Source: Archangium violaceum (GTDB taxonomy: Bacteria > Myxococcota > Myxococcia > Myxococcales > Myxococcaceae). From it: 64,000 nucleotides of DNA. Made by a program: the position numbers and the translations under genes. The notes below the pieces were generated by a model. The model saw only the letters and a list, made by a program, of their open reading frames with translations, was not told where the DNA came from and did not search any database. Shown piece by piece: positions 1 through 8,977 of this stretch (the stretch's first letter is position 1; every line of letters starts with the position of its first letter). The stretch lies in assembly GCF_016887565.1 (NCBI RefSeq), contig NZ_CP069396.1:8662001-8726000 (forward strand), in the 5' to 3' direction.

Positions 1-1196
1 AGGGCGTCGCTGGTGAAGTCGACGCCGCGCTTCCAGCGCTCGCGCAGTTGCTGCGCGCCGGAGAGCACCCGGCCATTGAACGCGAAGGACTCGTCGACGA
101 AGGCCTTGGGCAGGAAGGGCGTGGCATGCGAGATGGCGTGGAAGGTCAGGTAGTCCTTCCACGTCTGCACGGGAGCGTCGCCGACGAGCCGGGAGATCCC
201 CGTCACCGCGCTCGGCTGCCAGATGATGATCTGGCGCTGCTGTCCGAGGCCCGCGGCGCCAAGGTAGGCGTCCCAATCCAGGCCCGGAGCGCGCCGCGCG
301 AGCTCCTCCCGGGTCCAAGGGTTGTTGGTCTTGACCACGTCCTGCGTGTCCACCTGGGCCCAGTGGACCCGCGCGATGTCACGCTCGAGCTCGAAGACGC
401 GGCGGGCCCTGGCCTCCACGTCGGTGATACCCGCCAGACGCAACAGATTGGCGATGTGCTGCTGGTACTGCTTGCGGACCTCCACGAACCTGGCGTTGTC
501 GACGAGGTAGTAGTCGCGATCCGGCAGGCCCAGACCGCCCTGCAACAGATAGGCGGCGTAGCGCGAGGGCTCGTTCAGGTCCTCGGCCACCCAGAGGCCC
601 AGGAGCCGGTCCGTGGTGACATCGCCCATGTTGAGCGGATCGACGTCGGCGCGCAGCGTGTCTCCGAGGGCGGCGGAGAGCTCGCGCCGGGTGGAGATGG
701 AGGCGATGCGGCCGAGCTCGGGCTGGAGCGGCGACACGCCCCTGGCCTCGATGGCCGCCTCGTCCATGAAGCTCGCGAAGGCGTCACCCATCTTGCGGAC
801 GTCGCTGCCCGCGGGCGCGTTGGCGCTCGCGGCCTCCTCGATCAGCGCGCGCGTGCGCAGGCTCGCCTCTTCCGCGAGCTTCGTGAACATGCCGTAGCTG
901 GACCGGTCGGCGGGGATCTCCGTCTTCTCGAGCCACTTGCCATTGACGAAGCGATAGAAGCTGTCGCCGGGCGCGACGGACCGGTCCATCCCCGCGGTGT
1001 CGACACCGAAGCTGCCGTAGGTGGGTTTCGGGGAAGCAGCCGGAGCGGAGGCCGCCGCGGCAGGGGGCGTCACCTGCGCCGGCCCCGCCGCCTTGTCCAT
1101 CGGAGCGGAAGTGGCACATGCGGCGAACAAGGCGGAGGCACTGGCAGTGAGCACCGCGCGCGTGGCGCCCGGAGTACGTCGTTTCTGAGATGGCAT
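1..1196 (-). CDS. M13 family metallopeptidase (neprilysin-like) lipoprotein, C-terminus outside window
   Basis: The protein starts at an ATG (plus-strand cat 1194-1196) and runs off the left edge, so about 398 N-terminal residues are visible. The N-terminus has a lipoprotein signal ending in LFAAC (Cys about 27), then an Ala/Pro linker. The M13 N-terminal signature follows: PGDSFYRFVNGKWLEKTEIP, then SSYGMFTKLAEE. The visible end, FAFNGRVLSGAQQLRERWKR, matches the region just before the catalytic half. The HExxH zinc site lies outside the window, so activity cannot be judged. M13 enzymes are zinc endopeptidases that cleave small peptides; the lipobox suggests a cell-envelope location. It is divergent from the TonB-dependent receptor, with about 240 bases between. 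Confidence 0.9.
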   Translation of the reverse strand, partial: MPSQKRRTPGATRAVLTASASALFAACATSAPMDKAAGPAQVTPPAAAASAPAASPKPTYGSFGVDTAGMDRSVAPGDSFYRFVNGKWLEKTEIPADRSSYGMFTKLAEEASLRTRALIEEAASANAPAGSDVRKMGDAFASFMDEAAIEARGVSPLQPELGRIASISTRRELSAALGDTLRADVDPLNMGDVTTDRLLGLWVAEDLNEPSRYAAYLLQGGLGLPDRDYYLVDNARFVEVRKQYQQHIANLLRLAGITDVEARARRVFELERDIARVHWAQVDTQDVVKTNNPWTREELARRAPGLDWDAYLGAAGLGQQRQIIIWQPSAVTGISRLVGDAPVQTWKDYLTFHAISHATPFLPKAFVDESFAFNGRVLSGAQQLRERWKRGVDFTSDA

Positions 1197-1439
1197 ATGA
1201 CGGAAAGTCCCTGGGGAAGTCGCCCTCCAACACCCGGTGCCCCGGCCCATTCCCCCTGTGCGGTGGAAAGGGGGTGAAGGGACCCCGGATGGGCGTGGTC
1301 GGCTATTGCATGAGCGGCGCCATGGCGGTGCACGGTCAAAGCAGGGCTTGATCCTTTCGAATGTGGACGCTTTGCTGCGTTCCCCGAGGAGCGCCCGGTG
1401 GAGACCCTCCCCCCCCCACCACCGGGCAACAACACCCCC

Positions 1440-4400
1440 ATGACAGATAGAAGGATCCTCCGGCACTCCGGCTTGCTCGCGCTCGCCTTGTGCCTGGCAG
1501 GTAACGTGGCCCTGGCGCAGGGAACCTCCGTGCTCCTGGGCACGGTGGTGGATGCGGCCAGCCGGAAGCCCGTGGCGGACGTCGTGGTCACGGCGACCTC
1601 TCCCGCCCTCCAGGGCGAGCAGACGGTCGTCACCGACGCGTCCGGCCAGTATCGCATCCCCCAGCTTCCACCCGGCGTGTACACGCTGAGGTTCGACAGG
1701 GAGGCCTACAAGCCCCTGTCCCGCGAGAACATCGGCGTCCGGCTGGACTACTCGGTGCGCGTCAACGTGGAGCTGCTCCCCGAGGGGCTCGGAGAAGAGA
1801 TGAGCGTGGTGGCCCAGGCGCCCACCGTCGACATCGGCTCCGCCTCCACCGGGGTGAACGTCAGCAAGGACTTCCTGCGCAACATCGCCGTCGTCTCCCC
1901 GAGCGGAAAGGGCGCGGGCTCGCGCTCCTTCGAGGCGCTGGCGGAGCTGGCCCCGGGCGCGAACGCGGACACCTACGGCGTCTCCGTCAGCGGCTCCACC
2001 TCGCCGGAGAACCAGTACATCGTGGATGGCGTCTCGGTGAATGATCCGGGCTTCGGCATCAACGGCACCCCGCTGAGCGTGGAGTTCATCGGCGAGGTGA
2101 ACGTCATCAGCGGCGGCTACCTGCCCGAGTACGGCCGCTCCACCGGCGGCGTGGTCAACGCGGTGACGAAGTCGGGCTCCAACGAGTTCCACGGCTCGGT
2201 GTTCGGCAACCTCACCCCGGGTGCGCTGGGCAGCCGGGGGACGGAGATCCGTCAGGAGGCGGGCACCATCTCCGGCCAGGCCTCGCTGTGGAACCTGGGC
2301 GACATCGGCGCCGAGGTGGGTGGTCCCATCCTCAAGGACAAGCTGTGGTTCTACGCGGGCGTGGCGCCCTCCTTCACCCGGTACCAGCTGGAGCGCAACC
2401 TCAACGCCCTGGTGCTGGACGAGAACGGCCAGCCCGTGCAGGACGAGCTGGGCTTCTCCCAGACGCAGCGCATCGAGGGCACGCGGCGGCTCTTCTTCGC
2501 GGACCAGCGGACCTTCCAGTTCATCGGCAAGCTCACGTATCTGCTCAACCAGGACCACAACGTCAGCGTGTCGGTGACGGGCACGCCGTCGTCCGCGGGA
2601 GGCCCGGGCCGCTTCTCCATCAGCGAGCGCACCGGCGCCCCGGAGGTGGAGCGCATCAACGGCCAGCCGGGGGCCATCGCCACCCAGCGCATCGCCAACA
2701 GCCTGGACACCAGCCTCAAGTGGTCCTCCTCCTTCATGGAGAAGCGCCTGCTCTTCGACGCGACCCTCGGCTGGCACCACCAGGACTTCAGCGCGCGCGC
2801 CTCGGACGGCACGCGGGCCGGCAGCTCCGAGGGGCTCGCTGGCATCTCCAACACCACCTGGGAGCGCACCGTCGGAGGCCAGCACTCCGTCACCGAGTTC
2901 GAGCAGCTGGCGGATCCCTCCATCTGCGCCTCCCCCACCGCCGGGCTGGCCACGCGCTGCCCGGTGCTCTCCTACCTGACGGGCGGTCCGGGCCGCCTGG
3001 ACGAGAGCAAGCTGGATCGCTTCCAGGGCAAGCTCATCGGCACCCTGCTGCTGCAGGCCGGGGGCCAGCACGTCATCAAGGCGGGTCTGGATCTGGAGCA
3101 GATGCGCTACGACCACATCCGCGCGGTGACCGGCAGGACCGTGCTCATCGAGTCGGATGAGGGCGACTACTTCTATGACTACCGCCAGTACGGGTACCTG
3201 ATCGGCCCGGACCAGGTGGTCATCCAGGACTCCCAGCACCCGGTGTCCACGTCCAACTCCGTGGGCGGCTTCCTGCAGGACAGCTGGAGCCTGTTCGACA
3301 TGGCCACCCTCAACGTGGGGTTGCGCTACGACGTCCAACACCTGGTGGGCGGTGGACAGCTCGCCATGGTGCTGGCCAACCAGTGGTCGCCGCGGCTGGG
3401 AGTGATCGTCGACCCCACCCGCTCCGGCAAGGCCAAGCTCTACGCCAACTACGCCCGCTACTACGAGAGCGTCCCGTTGGATCTCGTGGACCGCTCGTTC
3501 CCCGGCGAGCCCGGCGTGCGCTCGCAGAAGGACTCCAGCCTCTGCGACCCGCGCGACCCCGAGCAGCAGCGGGGCGTGTGCTCCACCGACGCCGCGCGCA
3601 TGCCCTACCGGCCCGGGCTGGACTCCAGCCGCCTGTGGGAGACCGTGGGCGCGGGCGCCACCATCGTGGACCCGAGCATCCAGCCCCAGTCCACCGACGA
3701 GTTCGTGGTGGGCGGCGAGTACGAGCTGCTGGCCAACTCGCGCGTCGGCCTGTCCTACACGCATCGCTCCCTCAACATCGCCATCGAGGACATGAGCCGG
3801 GATGACGGCGCCACCTACTTCATCGGCAATCCGGGGCGCGGCTTCGCCACGGACTTCGACAAGCCGCAGCGCACGTATGACGCGGTGACCGTCTTCTTCC
3901 AGAAGAACTTCGCCGACCTCTGGCTGGCCCAGGTCAGCTACACGTGGTCCTCGCTGCGCGGCAACTACGAGGGCCTGTTCCGCTCCGACACCGGCCAGTT
4001 GGATCCGAACATCAACTCCGACTTCGACCTCGTCTCCCTGCTGCCCAACCGCTATGGCCCGCTGCCGGCCGACCGCACGCACCAGTTCAAGGCCTTCGGC
4101 GCGCGTGAGTTCGTCCTGCGGCCCGACCTGAGCATCAACCTGGGCGCGTCCTACCGGGGCAGCTCGGGCACGCCGTACAGCTACCTCGGGGCGCACGAGG
4201 ACTACGGCACGGGACAGGCCTTCATCCTGCCGCGCGGAGAAGCGGGCCGCCTGCCCTGGGTGCACCGCATCGACGGCCGCCTGGCCCTCAACTACAAGAT
4301 GACCCAGCAACTCACCGCCTCGCTCAGCGTGGACGTCTTCAACGTCTTCAACTTCCAGGCGCCCGTCGCGTACGACCAGAACTACACGACCGCGGACGTG

Positions 4401-4559
4401 CTGCCCATCGAGGGAGGAAGCACGAACGATCTGCCGTCGAAGCTGGTGGATCCGGACGGCAACCCGATCGACCCGTCGTCCGTCAACAAGAACTTCGGCA
4501 GGCCCACCGCCTACCAGTCGCCGCGCACCGTCCGGTTCGGCGCCCGGCTGTCCTTCTAA
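1440..4559 (+). CDS. TonB-dependent receptor, Oar-like, with carboxypeptidase regulatory-like N-terminal domain
   Basis: This is a 1039-residue outer-membrane protein. I chose the ATG at 1440 because it places a signal peptide (TDRRILRHSGLLALALCLAG ... ALAQG) at the N-terminus; an in-frame GTG at 1398 would add 14 Pro-rich residues. Residues about 28-105 form a carboxypeptidase regulatory-like domain (TVVDAASRKPVADVVVTATS, then GQYRIPQLPPGVYTL). A plug domain follows (ENQYIVDGVSVNDP, YGRSTGGVVNAVTKSGSNEF), then a long beta-barrel ending in the aromatic C-terminus RFGARLSF. No TonB box is clear. Oar-type receptors transport or secrete substrates across the outer membrane with TonB energy; the substrate is unknown. 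A small lipoprotein gene follows 29 bases downstream and is probably cotranscribed. Confidence 0.92.
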   Translation: MTDRRILRHSGLLALALCLAGNVALAQGTSVLLGTVVDAASRKPVADVVVTATSPALQGEQTVVTDASGQYRIPQLPPGVYTLRFDREAYKPLSRENIGVRLDYSVRVNVELLPEGLGEEMSVVAQAPTVDIGSASTGVNVSKDFLRNIAVVSPSGKGAGSRSFEALAELAPGANADTYGVSVSGSTSPENQYIVDGVSVNDPGFGINGTPLSVEFIGEVNVISGGYLPEYGRSTGGVVNAVTKSGSNEFHGSVFGNLTPGALGSRGTEIRQEAGTISGQASLWNLGDIGAEVGGPILKDKLWFYAGVAPSFTRYQLERNLNALVLDENGQPVQDELGFSQTQRIEGTRRLFFADQRTFQFIGKLTYLLNQDHNVSVSVTGTPSSAGGPGRFSISERTGAPEVERINGQPGAIATQRIANSLDTSLKWSSSFMEKRLLFDATLGWHHQDFSARASDGTRAGSSEGLAGISNTTWERTVGGQHSVTEFEQLADPSICASPTAGLATRCPVLSYLTGGPGRLDESKLDRFQGKLIGTLLLQAGGQHVIKAGLDLEQMRYDHIRAVTGRTVLIESDEGDYFYDYRQYGYLIGPDQVVIQDSQHPVSTSNSVGGFLQDSWSLFDMATLNVGLRYDVQHLVGGGQLAMVLANQWSPRLGVIVDPTRSGKAKLYANYARYYESVPLDLVDRSFPGEPGVRSQKDSSLCDPRDPEQQRGVCSTDAARMPYRPGLDSSRLWETVGAGATIVDPSIQPQSTDEFVVGGEYELLANSRVGLSYTHRSLNIAIEDMSRDDGATYFIGNPGRGFATDFDKPQRTYDAVTVFFQKNFADLWLAQVSYTWSSLRGNYEGLFRSDTGQLDPNINSDFDLVSLLPNRYGPLPADRTHQFKAFGAREFVLRPDLSINLGASYRGSSGTPYSYLGAHEDYGTGQAFILPRGEAGRLPWVHRIDGRLALNYKMTQQLTASLSVDVFNVFNFQAPVAYDQNYTTADVLPIEGGSTNDLPSKLVDPDGNPIDPSSVNKNFGRPTAYQSPRTVRFGARLSF

Positions 4560-4588
4560 CGACCGTGGACAGGAAAGATCCCACGCAC

Positions 4589-5245
4589 ATGACTCGACGA
4601 ATCCTCGGTCTGGCGGTCGCCGCCACCCTCGCCTCTTCCTGTGACACCACGCAGCCGCCCATCGGCTGTCCGGTGCAGAGCCTGGAATGGGCCGCCACCT
4701 ACAAGCCGAAGGGCGAGAGCACCTGCCCCGTGAAGCCGGGGGAGCAGCTCGGCATCCTGAAGTTCTCCACGCCCTCCGGCGACGAGCGGCTCTCCATCAA
4801 CCCCGCGACGCTCGTCGCGCTCAATGAGCGAGACGCGGTGAACCTGTCGTACTCGCTCGGAGCGATGGCCAAGGCCTCGAACGCGGAGGGCTTCTGCTCC
4901 GCCTTGGACATGGCGGTCGCGGAGAAGCACGCTCCCGCCGATGCCACCCGGGAACTGCCCGCGGCGGACATCGTCTACAAGTGGAGCAACGTCCAGGTGC
5001 TCGCCATCGCGAGGGCTCCGGGCACGCAGCTGGTGGCGGACCTGGAGTACACCGAGAACGGGTGTACCGCGCAGTACGAGGTCTGGGCCATGTGGCCTGG
5101 AGACATCGACTGCGAGGGTGAGGACGGGCAGCCGGACAACTCCCTCTGCGAGACCGAGGCGAGCATCAATCCGGACTTCGCGGTCACCTGCGATCCGACC
5201 CAGCTTCGCTGCGTGCCGGCGAAGCGGCCCCCCTCCCTGAAGTAG
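4589..5245 (+). CDS. Hypothetical Cys-rich lipoprotein, companion of TonB-dependent receptor
   Basis: A 218-residue protein starting at ATG 4589, preceded by an AGGAAAG ribosome site at 4571-4577. The signal peptide ends in a lipobox (LASSC, Cys 18). The mature part has several further Cys residues (IGCPVQS, STCPVKPGE, EGFCSALD, ENGCTAQYEV, ITCDP-like), suggesting disulfides outside the cytoplasm. I do not recognise a named domain. Its position just behind the receptor suggests, by inference, a surface or periplasmic accessory lipoprotein of that receptor. The next gene has its own ribosome site after about 120 bases. Confidence 0.75.
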   Translation: MTRRILGLAVAATLASSCDTTQPPIGCPVQSLEWAATYKPKGESTCPVKPGEQLGILKFSTPSGDERLSINPATLVALNERDAVNLSYSLGAMAKASNAEGFCSALDMAVAEKHAPADATRELPAADIVYKWSNVQVLAIARAPGTQLVADLEYTENGCTAQYEVWAMWPGDIDCEGEDGQPDNSLCETEASINPDFAVTCDPTQLRCVPAKRPPSLK

Positions 5246-5367
5246 TCGGAGATGGACCGGGAGGTGAGCGAGGGGTTCTTCAAATCCCCTTGCTCGACAA
5301 ACGGTCTTCCCTACTCTCCTCCGGGCACCCGATCCACGGGAGCGCGATGCCCGGAGGAAGTAGCCCG

Positions 5368-6453
5368 ATGAAGACCCTGCGTTCGTCCTTGTTGATGCTC
5401 GGATGGCTGTCCCTGTCCATGGGATGCCAGCCCGAGGAAACCCTTCCAACGCCCGGCACCGGGCTGGAAACCCGGGGCGAGTCCCTGACCAGTCCGGTCG
5501 GAAGCTGGTCCACTACCGCGTCCGCGGGAGGCTCGTTCCAGGTGGCCACCCTGATGCGTGGCACGGGCGATGTGCTGACCCAGCATTGCGGCATCGCGTA
5601 CGTGTACAACCCGTACACGGACACGTGGCGGTGGTCGGGGACGATGAGCGCGCTGGGCCGTTGCGCCTACACCTTGACGGAGCTCCCCTCGGGCAAGGTG
5701 CTGGCGGCCGGCGGAGACATCGGCCCGAAGTACTCGGCCAGCAGGACGGAGCTGTATGACCCCGCCACCTCCACGTGGAGCACCCTCCCGAGCACCCTGA
5801 GCTCGCCCCGCTACCGGCACACCGCGACGCTGCTCGACTCGGGGCAGGTGCTGCTGGTGGGCGGCTACGGCTACCGGGAGCAGCGGACCATCCAAGGCAC
5901 GGAGCTGTACACCCCGGAGACGGACACGTGGAGCATCGCGGGCAGCACCCTCATCCCCCGCTCGTCGCACACCGCGACGCTGCTCTACTCGGGCAAGGTG
6001 CTGGTGGCGGGGGGTGAAGCCCCCTCGCTCGAGTCGCACACCTCGGCGGAGATCTACGATCCGGCCACGAACACCTGGACGCTCACCGCCAGCATGGCCC
6101 GGGCGCGCAAGTACCACCTCGCGGTCCGGCTCTACTCGGGCAACGTGATGGTGCTGGGCGACGCGCATCCCACGGAGACCTCCGTGGAGATGTTCGACCC
6201 GTACAACGAGCGGTGGTTCGCGGGCCCGCCCCTGCCGTTCAGCGGCGCCTACTCCGCGACGATGCTCTACTCGGGTGAGGTGCTGGTGACGGGCAGCTTC
6301 GGGCGGGCGGCTGTGTACGATCCGTCGACGAACACGTGGCTCCCCGCCGCGACCAGGAACCAGATCCGCGCGGCGGGCGTCCCGGTGCTGCTCCACACCG
6401 GGCAGGTGCAGGTGTTCGGCCCCAACGGCCTGTCCGAGCGCTTCACGCGCTGA
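5368..6453 (+). CDS. Kelch-repeat lipoprotein
   Basis: A 361-residue protein. The ATG at 5368 is preceded by GGAGGAAG at 5353-5360 and opens a lipoprotein signal peptide ending LSMGC (Cys 20); in-frame starts further upstream would bury this signal. The mature protein consists of Kelch-type beta-propeller blades of about 50 residues, each with a pattern like ELYDPATSTWS ... RYRHTATLLDSGQVLLVGGY. Six or so blades are readable, enough for one propeller. Such Kelch lipoproteins occur in many copies in myxobacteria and probably bind partners at the cell surface; no ligand can be named. The gene ends at a strong hairpin shared with the convergent cytochrome gene. Confidence 0.88.
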   Translation: MKTLRSSLLMLGWLSLSMGCQPEETLPTPGTGLETRGESLTSPVGSWSTTASAGGSFQVATLMRGTGDVLTQHCGIAYVYNPYTDTWRWSGTMSALGRCAYTLTELPSGKVLAAGGDIGPKYSASRTELYDPATSTWSTLPSTLSSPRYRHTATLLDSGQVLLVGGYGYREQRTIQGTELYTPETDTWSIAGSTLIPRSSHTATLLYSGKVLVAGGEAPSLESHTSAEIYDPATNTWTLTASMARARKYHLAVRLYSGNVMVLGDAHPTETSVEMFDPYNERWFAGPPLPFSGAYSATMLYSGEVLVTGSFGRAAVYDPSTNTWLPAATRNQIRAAGVPVLLHTGQVQVFGPNGLSERFTR

Positions 6454-6459
6454 CCCGGC

Positions 6460-6485
6460 GGCTGGAGGCCCGAGAGCCTCCAGCC
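6460..6485. terminator. Bidirectional hairpin terminator between convergent genes
   Basis: A perfect 10-bp stem (GGCTGGAGGC at 6460-6469, GCCTCCAGCC at 6476-6485) with a 6-base loop lies between the stop codons of the Kelch gene (+) and the cytochrome gene (-). Only a short T run follows (CCGTTTCC). It probably ends both transcripts. Confidence 0.75.
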
Positions 6486-6501
6486 CCGTTTCCCCGTCAG
6501 G

Positions 6502-8727
6502 TCACAGCGACTCGAGGAAGGCGATCACGGCCGCACGCTCTTCCAGCGAGAACGCCTCGAACAGCTCGCGGCTGGCGGTCGCCTCGCCACCGTGCCAGCC
6601 GATGGCCTCGGTCAGGGTGCGGGCGCGGCCGTCGTGCAGGTAGCGCACGTTCTGCACGCCCCCCTGCACATACTTCAGCGATCCCACGCCCCACAGCGGC
6701 GCCGTACGCCACAGGCTCGGGCCGGCCTGGCCCTCGGTCAGCGTGTCGGCCAGCTCCGGCCCCATGTCGTGCAGCAGCAGGTCGGTGTACGGGCGGATGG
6801 TCTGGTTGCGCAGCTCGGCGAACGGGTGGGTGTTGCCCGTGGTCATCTGCGGCGTGTGGCAGGTGGTGCAACGGGCCTGGGCGAACAGGGCACTGCCGCG
6901 CTCGATGAGCTGCGGATTCACATCGTGTTCCGGCGAGACGCGGATGCCCTCGGGGTAGCCGCTGCGCAGGCTGCGCTGGGCCGGCACACCGACCAGCGAC
7001 AGGTAGTCCGACATGCGCTGCAGCTCCGTGTCCGACACCGCCGTGGTCGCGGTGGTGGAGCGGCAGTCGGGCGCGCCCTGCTGGCAGCTGCGCGACGGGA
7101 ACACCGGCGAGGTGACGCCCATGTCCTTGACGAGCGCATCACCCACCTGGTGGCGCAGGCTCGCCTTGGTGGCCTTCCAACCGAAGCGGCCGAGGTGCAC
7201 CTTGCCGGTCTCCGGGTCGTTCACCCAGTGCGGCACGCCGCGCACGCCGTCACCATTGGCGTCATCGGGGTCGGCCAGCGCCAGGATGGTGGGCTCGGCC
7301 ACGGCCTCCAGCAGGCCCATGCCGATGACCTGCGGAGCCTGCCGCACGGAGAAGAGCGACGGCACGGGCCCCTTGAAGGTGTAGACGGGCTTGACCAGCT
7401 CGACCTGCTCGCCACCGGCCAGCGTGCGCACCGTCTTGTCGTAGGACGCCACGCTGACCGCGTAGTCGGGGGCGGTCGTGGAAGCGGCCCGCTGCTGCAC
7501 GTTCAGACCGTAGATGGGGTCGGGCAGCACCGTGCCGTTGGCGCCCGCGACACCGGTGAGCACCGACAGGGTGTCGAGCCGCGCGCCCAGCACCGGCGCC
7601 GGGCTGCGGCCATTGGCCGTATGGCATTCGATGCAGCGCGACTGGTTATAGCGCGGGCCCAGTTGGCCCACGTGCTCGGTGAATATCGGGTTGGTGGTCG
7701 GGTGCTCGGAGTGCTTGCCATCCGCGAACGAGGTGTGGAACAGGCGGCGCCCCTGCACGAACCGCTTGGTGTTGCCGATGCCGATGTTGTTGGCCATCTG
7801 CTGGAACACCCGGTGCGGCTCCTCCGAGTAGTTGTAGGAGACACTGGCCTGTCCGCCCAGCAGGGTGGAGTCCGGCAGGGGTTCGGAATCCAGGTTGGGG
7901 ACGATGCCGTACCAGGGACGCATGCCCTTGCCCACCACGTAGAGCTGCTCGAACGAGTAATAGCGCTCACCGCCGCCGTCGATGGCCGGGCTCTGCAGGC
8001 GCGGCGCGGGAGCCAGCTCGATCTTGTCGCCAATCTTCAGCGGGCTGTGGGGGGACGTGCGCCAGTTGGACGTGAAGGACATCTTGCACGTGCGCTGACC
8101 GGCGTGGCAGATGGGTTTGTTGCCTTCCTCTGGATTGTTGAAGCCATAGTTCAACGACCAGCCGAAGTCGCGCACATTGGGGTTGTTGATGTTGCGGAAC
8201 AGGCTGAAGGTGGTGCCATTGAACGTGCCGTCGTTGACGTGCAGGATCACCTCGATGCGCTGGCGGCCGGCGGGCACTTCGTCACGGATCTCCAGACCGA
8301 AGGTCCTGTTCTGGAAATAGAAGGTGGGGAAGGTGAAGTACCGGCCCGGACCCTGGTCGGGTGCGTCCCAGGCCTCGCCGCGCTCACGCGCATGGCGTTC
8401 GGTGGGCCGTGCACCCATGAAGGTGACGAGGGTGCCGTCGGGCTCGGTGTACTGGAGCTGCTCGACGATCGGGGTGTCCGCCGCGTACAGCGGCGTGTAC
8501 TCGGCCGTCACGCCGGTGCCCGATGGGGTGGGCGTGACGGGGGCGTTGGGAGGGGTGGCCGAGTCTCCACCTCCATTGCCGCCGCAAGCCGTCAGTGAGA
8601 CGACAGCGGCGAACACGGTGGCCAGAGACGAAGCGGATGGGCGGCCGGACGAATCGAGGGGGGGCGGTATCGTCGATTTCGCGAAGCGCATGGGGGGGGA
8701 GCTTCTTTGATTAGGGTTTGTCGGCAT
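6502..8727 (-). CDS. Di-heme oxidoreductase (DUF1111-type), lipoprotein
   Basis: A 741-residue protein with two c-type heme-binding motifs: CIECH (about residue 364) and CTTCH (about 620). The sequence around the second (FAQARCTTCHTPQM ... LLHDMGPELAD ... LWRTAPLWGVG ... YLHDGRARTLTEAI) is typical of the DUF1111 di-heme oxidoreductase family, related to di-heme peroxidases. About 330 N-terminal residues precede the first heme and form an additional uncharacterised region. The N-terminus has a lipobox (SLTAC, about Cys 48), so the protein is likely lipid-anchored outside the cytoplasm. Starts at 8727 or at an internal ATG near 8691 are both possible. The electron donor and substrate are unknown. 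Confidence 0.88.
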   Translation of the reverse strand: MPTNPNQRSSPPMRFAKSTIPPPLDSSGRPSASSLATVFAAVVSLTACGGNGGGDSATPPNAPVTPTPSGTGVTAEYTPLYAADTPIVEQLQYTEPDGTLVTFMGARPTERHARERGEAWDAPDQGPGRYFTFPTFYFQNRTFGLEIRDEVPAGRQRIEVILHVNDGTFNGTTFSLFRNINNPNVRDFGWSLNYGFNNPEEGNKPICHAGQRTCKMSFTSNWRTSPHSPLKIGDKIELAPAPRLQSPAIDGGGERYYSFEQLYVVGKGMRPWYGIVPNLDSEPLPDSTLLGGQASVSYNYSEEPHRVFQQMANNIGIGNTKRFVQGRRLFHTSFADGKHSEHPTTNPIFTEHVGQLGPRYNQSRCIECHTANGRSPAPVLGARLDTLSVLTGVAGANGTVLPDPIYGLNVQQRAASTTAPDYAVSVASYDKTVRTLAGGEQVELVKPVYTFKGPVPSLFSVRQAPQVIGMGLLEAVAEPTILALADPDDANGDGVRGVPHWVNDPETGKVHLGRFGWKATKASLRHQVGDALVKDMGVTSPVFPSRSCQQGAPDCRSTTATTAVSDTELQRMSDYLSLVGVPAQRSLRSGYPEGIRVSPEHDVNPQLIERGSALFAQARCTTCHTPQMTTGNTHPFAELRNQTIRPYTDLLLHDMGPELADTLTEGQAGPSLWRTAPLWGVGSLKYVQGGVQNVRYLHDGRARTLTEAIGWHGGEATASRELFEAFSLEERAAVIAFLESL

Positions 8728-8803
8728 TCATATCATATTCCTCTCATTGATGCGATGGATTGAGCATGGCGCACGCACTGGATGCACCCTCTCGCCAAAC
8801 CTC

Positions 8804-8857
8804 ATGATCTGGGAATGGACTCTCATCCTCACGATCTGGGAATGCATTCTCATCATC
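8804..8857. repeat. Two tandem 27-bp repeats upstream of the kinase gene
   Basis: The units at 8804-8830 and 8831-8857 match at 23 of 27 positions around the shared core GATCTGGGAATG. The second unit holds the 10-bp palindrome GAATGCATTC. GATCTGG in the second unit (from 8833) and CCAGATC just after the array form an inverted pair. The region is more A/T-rich than its surroundings and lies between the divergent cytochrome and kinase genes, so it is a candidate regulatory element. Confidence 0.55.
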
Positions 8858-8977
8858 CAGATCCGCCCATCGTGTTGGGGAGGTGTTGAACATTCATTTT
8901 TTCATCTCTTGATTCATCCGCACGCCCACCAGTCGGCAGCGGTCATGTTACGCTGCCCCACCTCGGAGGTGCAGTGC

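Noticed and set aside
6592-8598. 668-codon plus-strand frame opposite the di-heme oxidoreductase
   Set aside because: The minus-strand gene has two CxxCH motifs and a lipobox; the plus frame shows no domain and is low complexity.
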